16,156 nucleotides of DNA from assembly GCA_029747585.1 (NCBI GenBank), contig JAPEVF010000978.1, forward strand, positions 1 to 16,156. The letters are read 5' to 3'. Source of the DNA: Pleurotus djamor (lineage: Eukaryota > Basidiomycota > Agaricomycetes > Agaricales > Pleurotaceae). Made by a program: the position numbers and the translations under genes. Position 1 is the first letter of the stretch. Each line of letters starts with the position of its first letter. Positions 8,684 through 16,156 of this stretch are shown here, in pieces. The notes beneath the pieces were generated by a model, which had not been told where the DNA came from, did not search any database, and saw only the letters and a list, made by a program, of their open reading frames with translations.

Positions 8684-9589
8684 ATGTCGTACAATCCGTA
8701 TACGCCTCCTCCGACCGGGACTCCTCCAACATCCACGCAGTATCCCTACGGCACATATTTCGTTCCAGGTGCTTACGGCCAACACGCAGCCTATCCAGCG
8801 ACCTACGCTGCAGGCGCAAATCCATACCAGACAGGCGTAACAAGCTATGGATGGACGTATCAATATCCCTACCTCCAGCATCACCATCCAGGCCAGATAG
8901 CCAGGCCTGCTAGTAGCACAGGGAGACCGGCAACACCTACTACTTCAACAACGACAACCACGGCGGCAAGAGCAGCCACACCCGTCGCGACCACATCCAC
9001 AGCTGGGTTAGCCACATCCAACGCCGCAGTCATGCCACAAAGGACATCAAACTCTACCAACGCAAATTTCTCGACGCTTACACCGTACGCCAGAGATACG
9101 TCGTATTCGTCCGGTGGCGGAACACGAGGTCGGAAGGGGGCCAGCTACAAGGGCATGTTTACGAAAGAACGCACGTACTTCTTCGTTCCACCTTCCCCTC
9201 ATATTCTGACCATGATCCCTTGTTGTAGTAAAGAACCTGATGTATGGTTTTGGCGATGACCGCAACCCAGCCAATGATAGCGTCAACGTCATGGAAGAAA
9301 TTCTTGTCGAGTTCATTCTTGATGTTGTCAGTCTTGCTCGCATCCATCTCCTCGGATTCACCATAACCAAAATTAATCCTTCCAGTGTAACCAAGCCGCA
9401 ACTCCCATGGGTACGAGCAGGAAAGCACGTCTTGGCATCGAAGATCTACGACGGGTCCTATCACGCCCAGCAGATGCCAAAAAGCTTGCTAGGATGGAGG
9501 AACTGCTATTCATGCAGGAAGATATCAAGAGGGCGAGGGCCGAGTTCGATGATGACGAGATGGCTGGGACGGGAGGCTCAAAACCTTGA
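8684..9589 (+). CDS. TAF13: TFIID subunit TAF13 (histone-fold) with long low-complexity N-terminus
   Basis: Three exons, 8684-9170, 9229-9326 and 9386-9589, give 262 residues. The C-terminal third is TAF13: FTKELKNLMYGFGDD (about 159-173), MEEILVEFILDV, RKARLGIEDLRRVLSR and KKLARMEELLFMQEDIKRAR, which is the histone-fold and its C-terminal helix. From family knowledge, TAF13 pairs with TAF11 in TFIID and contacts TBP in the nucleus. The first 157 residues are rich in Pro, Tyr, Thr, Ser, Ala and Gly and lack recognisable domains; animal TAF13 is only about 124 residues, so this is an unusual extension. Start is ATG 8684 in an ACCACCATGT context. Intron 1 (9171-9228, 58 nt) appears to use a GC donor (GAAC then GCACGT), with CTGAC branch and GTAG acceptor. 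Intron 2 (9327-9385) is GTCAGT to CCAG. It converges on the RRM gene with 155 bases between stops. Confidence 0.92.
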
Positions 9590-9744
9590 TGTAAAGGCCT
9601 GATATCGGACCGCTGCTACATGCATCCATCTGCATACTACTTGTACTTTTAGACCAGCGTAGTAAGAATACGCTACGCACCCATAGACCACATGTATACC
9701 ACTCATTTGGCAATAATAAAACATGCACGAACATGGCTAGACTT

Positions 9745-10521
9745 TCATTCCTCCATCGCGTCGTCCTTGTCGTTTTCTTCGTCCGGGTTCTCCTCGATGG
9801 TCTCACCACCAGCCTTCCTACCCTGCACACCTATAAAAGGAGGAAGTCTTCCCGTCAGACACATCGACATGGACGAGGAATGACAGCACGTACCACCACT
9901 CTGGGCAAGAGGCTTGACATACGTCTTCAGCCACTCCTCCGATTCCCAAACTTCATTCCCAAAGTCAGCATTCCACGAAGCACACCAAAGAAGAAGAGCA
10001 AAGGGGAGACGCACTGGCTCTGTTCTGTCCCGCTTGAACCTGCGCTTTCACCGGTCTCGCAAGATTGACTTTCAGAACACGTCCCCTCAGCTCGTTCAAA
10101 TCCATATTGTCAATAGCATCCTGCGCATCGGCGCCAGACGAATACGTGACAAACGCGAATCCACGATGTTTCCCATCTCAACGACAAAGTCAAAGTCAAA
10201 GTGTCAGCATTAGCATTACACCACAATCCTTCGCCGCGCGTTGGCATTGGGATATCCATCACGAAGAACGAAGGACGAATAACGAATAAGGGGAGGAGAC
10301 TCACCGCTTGGTTGGTTTGGATTCGTATTCGCCGGTGGTAACTGAACCTCAAGTATATCCCCTACATCGATCCATTTCATTAGCCCACCAAAACTCTCCC
10401 AACATCCTCGAAGAAATAACCCACCAAACGTGGAGAACGTTTCGTAAATGACCCCTTCGTCGACGTCGTCGCCTATTCCACCGACGAAAACGGTCTTTTT
10501 GGCGGTGATGCCTTCCTCCAT
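9745..10521 (-). CDS. Small RRM RNA-binding protein of cyclophilin-E (PPIE) type, lacking a cyclophilin domain
   Basis: Five exons, 10521-10425, 10361-10305, 10176-10015, 9950-9894 and 9830-9745, give 152 residues. Residues 8-90 are an RRM: RNP2 is VFVGGI (11-16) and RNP1 is the HRGFAFVTY stretch (55-63), followed by DAIDNMDLNELRGRVLKVNL. The nearest family I recognise is the RRM of PPIE/Cyp33, an RNA-binding cyclophilin associated with the spliceosome. In PPIE this RRM is followed by a cyclophilin domain. Here only a short tail follows, with WESEEWLKTYVKPLAQSGG and an acidic Glu/Asp-rich end. Introns 1, 3 and 4 are 63, 64 and 63 nt; intron 2 is 128 nt and contains short tandem repeats. The start ATG 10521 is only 98 bases from a divergent tRNA gene. 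RNA binding is well supported; a splicing role is inferred. Confidence 0.88.
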
Positions 10522-10619
10522 CGTGAAGGTCAGACTTTAAGTCACTCAACACTGGGTGAGTGGAAATGGAGGGTGCTATTCAGCTCTATATGGACGGCTA
10601 TTGTGAGGTGGCTCTCAAC
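10522..10619. promoter_or_regulatory. Compact divergent upstream region, RRM gene and tRNA-Asn
   Basis: Only 98 bases separate the RRM start codon (- strand) from the tRNA 5' end (+ strand), so Pol II and Pol III transcription start back to back. An inverted repeat CACTCA (10543-10548) and TGAGTG (10557-10562) lies just upstream of the RRM ATG. I cannot assign it to a known factor. Confidence 0.4.
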
Positions 10620-10693
10620 TGCCCCGTGGCTTAGTTGGTTACGGCGTCCGACTGTTAATCGGAAGATCGAGAGTTCAAGTCTCTCCGGGGCAG
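10620..10693 (+). tRNA. tRNA-Asn(GUU)
   Basis: A full 74-nt cloverleaf folds without an intron. The acceptor stem TGCCCCG (10620-10626) pairs perfectly with CGGGGCA (10686-10692), and the discriminator is G10693. T8 and G9 follow, then a D arm with three good pairs and a GG in the loop. The anticodon stem is TCCGA/TCGGA with loop CTGTTAA, giving anticodon GTT (10654-10656). The variable loop is AGATC. The T arm is GAGAG, TTCAAGT, CTCTC (10669-10685). Internal A and B boxes are present as expected for Pol III genes. CCA is not encoded. Confidence 0.96.
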
Positions 10694-11150
10694 ACGTCCG
10701 TGGCTTTTCAAGGATCCTTTTTTTCCGCTGCTCACTCACGTCCAGTCACGAATGCCTGCGACCCCTCTGTATAGCCCGAGGGACCACGCTTCGTTTCCCC
10801 TTGTTGAAGCCAGGGCATGATGCATGATGCCTCATTTTTTCCAGAATCGTCACCACTTTTGCCGACCCGATACTTCAACGGGCAGATAGGTGTTCAAAAT
10901 TTCAACCAACTTCTGATTGATGCACTACATATCGAGTATAAACTGAATACAGACGGAAGGATAGGACATAGGACGGAAGAGATACACTACAAGATACGCT
11001 ACATGTCAAATAAAAGCGGAAGACAAATGAAACTACAAGAGGCGAGTATACAAGGGGAATGGAACTACATGCAGTGAAAATATGGTAACGATACATCATA
11101 CAGTCCGTTGGAACGACACCGGAGACCAAGCAGTTACCGCAGGAAGACTT
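10694..11150. other. Intergenic region after tRNA-Asn
   Basis: This 457-base stretch lies between the tRNA and the 3' end of the unrecognised - strand gene. Apart from the tRNA terminator I see no supported gene. An 86-codon open frame on + (10817-11077) has no recognisable similarity. AT-rich parts around 10920-11090 probably hold the 3' UTR of the - strand gene. Confidence 0.5.
10705..10724 (+). terminator. Pol III terminator of tRNA-Asn
   Basis: A T4 run at 10705-10708, 12 bases after the tRNA, is followed by a T7 run at 10718-10724. Runs of four or more T on the coding strand end Pol III transcription; the T7 run is the likely main or back-up stop. Confidence 0.75.
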
Positions 11151-12915
11151 CTAGGGGGTACGACGGACGTTCCTTCGTTTTGAAGTTCTATGATCCCCTC
11201 TGGTAACGGGGTCCAAATGGGCCGCATCACGACCACGCTTGAGCGACGATGCAGCGGCTGGTTGACGGACGTCCAGAGGACTTGAGCTTGCAGGTGCAGA
11301 AGGTGCGCCACCTTCCAGGGTACTGGGTCTGGCAGAAGTGGCTCGTGCAGTTGATGATCGAGGTTGTTTGTGGGGATCTCGCAAAACACTATTTGAAGAA
11401 CCTAGGACGCCAGTAGTCGCAGCGAAAGTGGGCAATAAAGGCTGTTTATGCGCTTGCAAGGCCATATCAGAGGAACCCAGGAGACCAGCAGAAGGAGACG
11501 GCTTGAGCCCTTGAAACGCTGATTTCATTTTGGAGCGGAGAGATTGGAAGTCGAACATCGAGGGAACCAGAGCTTCAGAACCAGTGTTCTGGAAGAGGTT
11601 GGTCGTTCCATGCAGTGAAGGCAGTGAAGGGACGTCCGTCGGAGGGGTAGCCTGAGCCAAGAGTGCTGTATGGTTCAAGACCATAGGTTGGTGTAACTCA
11701 GTAGAGGGGCTTGGATCGGTCACCGGACATTCAACAGCTCCAGGACCAGCGTTCTGAATGAGACCAGAGGTTCTGAGGCATGAGGGGAGCAAAGGCGTAG
11801 CCGTGGTGGAAGGAACTCGAGGTAATGTGTCGTTCCGGACCATATGATCTAGGGAGCAAGTTGAGGGAGCGAGGTCAGCTACTGATTTGGTGGATTTTTG
11901 TACTTTGCTAAACGAGCTAGTAGGAGATGGAGGGGACCTGGAGCGCTTTTGGCCAGTAAGTGTAACCGGAGCGACCTCGGAACAGAAACCAGCGTCTAAT
12001 CCCATGAGATGTGACACGAAACTCCGGATGCGTATCATCTTGTCTTCAGAAAGGAAGAGAAATCCAATCGTCGTAACAGAGCCTGTGGAGCGACGCGAAG
12101 GAGGGGTCCTGACCAGATCGGTGAGGTCGCAGGTCGGTTCGTGCTGGCGGTCTACTTGGAAAGCTGGGGTGGCTGGGGTGCTTGAGTTAACAGATTAGTA
12201 TGGGGCCAGTATATAAGTAGAAGTTCGTACATAGAGCGATTGAGATCCGCATGGTAGATGCAGCGGACATGGGGAAGGACCAGATGTAACAACCATCGCT
12301 TAGTTTCACGGGGCCGACAGTCGTAAATAGATTGGATGCCCAATAATAGAGCATCTGCTCGGACGTCCTCCCATAGAAGTGTTCGTTCTAGATTGCTTAG
12401 CTCTTCAATTTGTTCCTTGAAGCCTTTGCTTTTAGACAAGGCGATAGCNGGGGGGGAAGAAGGAGAAGATGACGGCGCGCAAATGGGTCGAAGAAAATAC
12501 ATGGTGAAGGACCTAGGGTTACAGAATTTATATAATGCGATCACGGGTGTGTAGAAGAGCTGACCTTCTGAGCGACCAGTTCGCGAGAAGATCGTAGTTT
12601 CCGACGGAAGCAGAGACCACAGAGGGCGTCGTCAACGGCGTTGAGAAGGACACGTTCTCCTTGCCGGAGAGCGGAAGGATCAGCGATTGAGATTTCCCCA
12701 GTGAGCTTGCGGGGGAAGGTGACCTTGACGGTAGTGGTCTCGAACAAAGCCGCCAGTTGAGGACCCAAAGCCGATAACTGCGGCATGTTACGCGTGTGGA
12801 AGGAATGCATAGCTACGAGGACAGCGTTTTCGAAATGGCGATTTTCGAATTTATACTGTGGATGAGCAAGACAAGTTTTTGGCGTAGAAGGGAGGTTTCT
12901 CCGAGCAGTGGGCAT
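11151..12915 (-). CDS. Unrecognised protein with helical N-terminal part and Ser/Pro-rich basic tail
   Basis: I do not recognise this gene. My model has three exons: 12915-12565, 12512-12231 and 12180-11151. Intron 1 (52 nt) is GTCAGC to CCTAG; intron 2 (50 nt) is GTACGA to TCAAG with an ACTAATC branch site. If the ambiguous base N at 12449 is not counted, the frame is continuous and gives 553 residues; counting it causes a stop soon after. The first about 200 residues look folded and partly helical (GFKEQIEELSNLERTLLWED, RETKRWLLHLVLPHVRC). A middle stretch reads VTTIGFLFLSEDKMIRIRSF. The rest is rich in Ser, Pro, Thr and Ala, with internal imperfect repeats, for example LLGSSDMALQAHKQP and VLGSSNSVLRDPHKQP. 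Basic clusters KRSRSPP and SKRRNVRR suggest a nuclear protein, which is inference. Start ATG 12915 has a GCCATGCC context. The second acceptor is a weak AAG, so exon borders are uncertain. Confidence 0.6.
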
Positions 12916-13492
12916 GGCGATGGTGGCGGTTTGGGACAAAGCACGACAAGAATGAGTTCTAATGAGTTGGGAAGTATTTTGGCAAGTTCGGAGATGCGGA
13001 GTCTATTCAGTTCAGACCCCGATCAGGCTATGGTCACAGTCACCGGGTCACACAAGGCAACGTTATCCACAAGTCTAAGAGTCGCTTTCAAACATTTCCT
13101 TCAACACCACTTCTTGTCAACATTGCCTTCCAGTCAATAGTCAATAAATTCACCCTCGCACTACCCAAACCTCAGATGGAAGAAACCAATGATGAAGGCA
13201 CTGGGTAGAGATGGTATCAGTAAACGGTTCTCCTCCCTCTTAGACTCAGACTTACCGTAAAACAGTATCCCACAGGTTTCCTTCAGGCCATGAACCGCCT
13301 GCCACTTAACCGAGGAGCTTTTTAAGGCCACATAACCGAGATCATGCGCCCAAAAAGACCAACGATTAAGCTGGCTGATTCCCAGCCCGACCCAACTTCC
13401 CTCCGACCGTAAGAAGCGAGGACAGCTGACGTCTCAGTCTCAGATCAGCCAGCGCCCGCAACCACTGCGCCGGAGGGGTCACGCACACTGAT

Positions 13493-13511
13493 CAGTATTC
13501 CCAGAATACTG
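13493..13511. repeat. Perfect 8-bp inverted repeat with 3-nt spacer
   Basis: CAGTATTC, CCA, GAATACTG form a 19-base near-palindrome. The TTC and GAA cores are three bases apart, which does not fit the two-base spacing of heat-shock elements. It could be a dimeric transcription-factor site; no factor is assigned. Confidence 0.6.
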
Positions 13512-14112
13512 CCCAGTGGAAGGACGGTTTTCGATCCCATTCGTCGGGTCTTACTGCTCCGTCCAACTCCCGGTTCAGCCCTAAAGACGTCGGGACGCAT
13601 GCTAGGTACTACGCACAGAAGGCTATCTACCATCCGCCCCGTCCACACCTCGTGGAGGTGCTTAGGTCATGGAGTGGTAGGGGCCCGAATGGCATTTCCC
13701 TTGGCGCATGCGTCCATACGTCCGACCGTTCCAGGTTGGTCTTGCGAGCAGAAAACTACGAGGATGCTCGAAACCGTTGCCTTCATCTGTGTACGCTGAT
13801 TCGTCGTCTCTGTGATATGTGGTCAGTTACTCGATGCTTGGCAGATTATGGTGGTTACTCACTTTCCTACCCCTGGGGTTTTGCTCTGCTTGTTCGCTTG
13901 CTTTTATGTGCAGCCCACTTCTAGTCACATGACTGAGAACCGTTCAACGAAACCTTAAGTTGTTGTCAACAAGTTTTCGATCTTTTGTTGGCACATGTTT
14001 ATCGTGGCGAACGGGCGAACTGGATTGCTGCAGATGGTGACAACACATTCGTCGCCCAGTTTCGCTCAGCAACTGGCTCGTGATCTTGACCAGCGAAGGC
14101 CGGGCATCCCAC

Positions 14113-14201
14113 TGACGTACTCTGACGTTGTCCTTGGTGTTCTGCAATGTACTCGCCCTGGCCAGGTTGCGTACTTCCTAGATGTTGGACATATGACGTC
14201 A
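14113..14201 (+). promoter_or_regulatory. Cluster of bZIP (ATF/CREB) sites upstream of the right-hand gene
   Basis: TGACGT occurs at 14113-14118 and 14123-14128, and the full palindrome TGACGTCA at 14194-14201, about 120 bases before the proposed ATG 14320. TGACGTCA is the classic ATF/CREB site bound by fungal stress bZIP factors such as S. pombe Atf1. A further TGACGTCT lies at 13427-13434. Binding and function are inferred. Confidence 0.5.
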
Positions 14202-14319
14202 TCTCCTTCGCGTGACATACATAAACTGTTTTCGTTCAAACCAACCTCTCTTTCTTCCCCCCTCGCCTGCTCCGCCCTCTCTAAGCGATATCCTGGTTGC
14301 GCACTCGCTCATCTTCGCG

Positions 14320-16156
14320 ATGGCCTTTACCGCCTTTGCCTACTTCCTCTCACTCGGCTGGTTCTTTTATACATGTTTCCAATTCAAAAATTCACATCAT
14401 ATCTTACCTATCCTCTTGCGGTTCATCCACAACCTCTGCCGTGGGCTCCCCGCTAATAACGACACTGTGGAATTCTACGGCGACTCAATACACAACATAT
14501 CCATCCGCATCATTTCCATCCTCTTTCTTTTCGATTCTGGGCTCCCTGAAGAGCAGTATGCGTCCACCGTGGAAGTAAGTGCATTTCGTCTCAAACTCAA
14601 ATCCCTCGCTCATATCTTCCTAGTGGTTGGCTCACTTGCTGACCCAAAACCAATACATGTCTCGGATCATGGTCAGCGGTGACCTCGACTTTCGCCCTAT
14701 ACAAGTTTTCGAGGAGGTCCAGGTCGCCTTTCGTGACTGGCAGATGGATAAGGAGCAATCTTGCCCCAGAGAATTCGCTAATCTCATGGAGGCGATTGCT
14801 TGGGCTGTTTTCCATTCCGCTGGGTTCGCCGCGCTTGTCGACCATTATCAGAGCAATTTACACCCTGCAATGGACCGTGCACTCCGTTCGTTTCACCATA
14901 TATGGAGCACCGAGGGTCCGCAATCCTTCCTCTCTACTTCGCAGGCCAGATGGGACAAACGACATAGTGGAACTTTCCAGTACGACTTGTTCAAAGCCAG
15001 GATTGCCTCTGAAACGACCGAAGTCCTTGAGGACATGTTCCAACCTTTGACGGACATACTCTCTTTGTACCCGCCCTCATTTACCCCCGATGGAGAGCTC
15101 ACCCCAGGCCTGCTGTATCTCGCCGATCTTGGGTTTGACCTCTACACTTGCCTGTTCCGTCAGACAATCGATGCTGCCCTTCCCGACTTCCGAGTATCCG
15201 AAGATCGTGGGGCGCAATTTGGGTCGGTATGTGGCCTTGCCATCTTTGCGTCTGATGGTGATTTGACCACCTTGCTTAGCTCATGTGCGAGATCGTTCTG
15301 AGCGACTCAGCCATTGCATGTGTTTTTGATAACGCCTCTGTTTATACCTTCCCACCTGCGGCTGGCCGTACCCAGAAAGCAAAGGCCCAAGTTTTCTGCA
15401 TTGCAGTCGCGCTCCTCTACGCCCAAGACCCATTGGACATGGATGACGCATTATCCCTCCCATTGACAGCGTTGACAGAGGTTGCCTCGCAAATTCTCCG
15501 GCAGTAAGCCAACCATTCTCGATAGATTGACCATCTCTGACAAGCTTGATTTAGGACTCCCCGCTTTTTGCCTGTGATGCCCTCCGAAACTCCTTACACG
15601 ATTGCGCCTCCAAAGACAAGGAAGACTTTCAAGTCTAAGAAATTCACTTTTCTATCCAAGCTACCTTCGACGAATTGTAATGCCCCGCCCTCATCGCCAT
15701 CACCAGGGACTGGACTCCCAGCCGTCGCTTCAACTTTTCAGATCTCATTGTCTAGCCCAGGACAATTTTCCTTCGCTTCTACCTCCCGTGATGACATATC
15801 CGGCTATGGTCCCGAGGCCGCAAGTACCTCTTTCACTCCATGTCGACCAACCCCATCGTCGTCTGAATCTATGTCCACGCCGCCTCACGCCCAAGCATCC
15901 AGCTCCCGACGACCCGTGAAAGACGCGTGTCCTACGATGCCCCGATCGATGCGTTCTAGAAATGCTGCCCCCCCCATTCACCATTCCATCCTTGTCTGCA
16001 TCGTCTTCCTTGTCTTCCCACACTGTACCTGCATCCAGCTCCCAACCACGCCTGGATCGTCCGGTTTCGTATCCCACGATGCCACGGTCGATGAAACGTC
16101 CCTTCTCCCAGCCTACAATCGNNNTCNNNNTCNGNGTACTGCNTNGACNTCATGNA
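14320..16156 (+). CDS. Unrecognised multi-exon protein, 5' part, running off the window
   Basis: I do not recognise this gene. The model has exons 14320-14574, 14624-15226, 15280-15503 and 15555 to the edge. The introns are 49, 53 and 51 nt with good donors (GTAAGT, GTATGT, GTAAGC) and CCTAG, TTAG or TTTAG acceptors. ATG 14320 has a GCGATGG context and an in-frame upstream GTG frame was rejected. The first about 20 residues are hydrophobic and aromatic (MAFTAFAYFLSLGWFFY), possibly a membrane segment. Exons 2-3 encode a mostly helical region (LMEAIAWAVFHSAGFAALVD, LLYLADLGFDLYTCLFR). Exon 4 is Ser/Pro-rich. It carries a basic patch (KTRKTFKSKK) and a repeated block: ASSS then PTMPRSM occurs at about 15895-15955 and again at 16031-16095. 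The second copy is out of phase by one base; the C8 run at 15968-15975 is the likely cause. Because the third intron is spliced by inference, a stop at 15507 after 310 residues remains the alternative. Confidence 0.62.
15895..16100 (+). repeat. Internal direct repeat in exon 4 of the right-hand gene
   Basis: GCATCCAGCTCCC occurs exactly at 15895-15907 and 16031-16043, 136 bases apart. Further on, CTACGATGCCCCGATCGATG (15932-15951) resembles CCACGATGCCACGGTCGATG (16074-16093). The 136-base spacing is not a multiple of three, so the copies are in different frames unless one base is extra between them. Confidence 0.7.
16122..16156. other. Low-quality sequence at the window end
   Basis: N bases are scattered from 16122 to 16155. 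This looks like the ragged end of a contig or read, so nothing in this part can be annotated. Confidence 0.95.

Larger units (their letters stand above)
12916..14319. other. Long divergent intergenic region between two unrecognised genes
   Basis: These 1404 bases lie between two divergent start codons, 12915 on - and 14320 on +. I see no protein with known similarity. A + frame of 153 codons (13995-14456) overlaps the start of the right-hand gene in another frame and is not supported. The region holds a perfect 19-base inverted repeat (13493-13511), TGACGT motifs at 13427-13432, 14113-14118, 14123-14128 and 14194-14199, and a pyrimidine-rich tract at about 14245-14282 just before the right-hand start. 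Such tracts are common near fungal transcription starts. Confidence 0.55.

Noticed and set aside
12152..12544. Separate small gene of 130 codons on -
   Set aside because: Its beginning reads through the proposed first intron, and its core continues logically from the upstream exon and into the downstream exon; treated as exon 2 of one gene.
13493..13511. Heat-shock element at the 19-base inverted repeat
   Set aside because: TTC and GAA are separated by three bases, so the spacing is wrong; described only as an inverted repeat.
13995..14456. 153-codon open frame on + starting with ATG
   Set aside because: It overlaps exon 1 of the right-hand gene in a different frame, lacks known similarity and has no convincing splice link. 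If it were real, the CRE cluster would be coding.

Overview
The window looks like a chromosomal segment from a filamentous basidiomycete, most likely an Agaricomycete. Its protein genes are split by many short introns, mostly 49-64 nt, with GT-AG ends and CTRAY-like branch sites. A pair of heterokaryon-incompatibility (HET) domain genes lies between conserved eukaryotic housekeeping genes. I cannot name a species. The sequence is draft quality: there is one N at 12449, Ns at the right end, and two places where a one-base homopolymer problem seems to break a reading frame.

Layout, left to right. (1) 1-692, + strand: the 3' end of a ROM2-like Rho1 GEF (CNH domain). (2) 693-2035: a long convergent intergenic stretch with three perfect inverted repeats packed into 97 bp. 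(3) 2036-3499, - strand: a complete seven-exon cyclophilin-40 (CPR6-type Hsp90 co-chaperone). (4) 3746-5937 and 6204-8396, both - strand: two tandem intronless HET-domain genes. The right copy is intact. The left copy is broken by two frame changes between HET motifs 2 and 3. (5) 8684-9589, + strand: TAF13 (TFIID subunit) with a long low-complexity N-terminal extension and a probable GC-AG intron. (6) 9745-10521, - strand: a small stand-alone RRM protein of the cyclophilin-E (PPIE) type without a cyclophilin domain. (7) 10620-10693, + strand: tRNA-Asn(GUU). (8) 11151-12915, - strand: an unrecognised three-exon gene with a Ser/Pro-rich basic tail. (9) 12916-14319: a 1.4 kb divergent intergenic region with several TGACGT motifs, including one perfect TGACGTCA. 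(10) 14320 to the right end, + strand: an unrecognised multi-exon gene running off the window.

The housekeeping genes act in cell-wall/Rho signalling, Hsp90 folding, transcription initiation and RNA processing. They show no common pathway. The accessory element is the HET pair, which is the best candidate for a self/non-self recognition locus. One copy looks intact and one looks recently disabled or mis-sequenced. All exon borders were inferred by eye from splice motifs, reading frame and family similarity; no transcript data were available.
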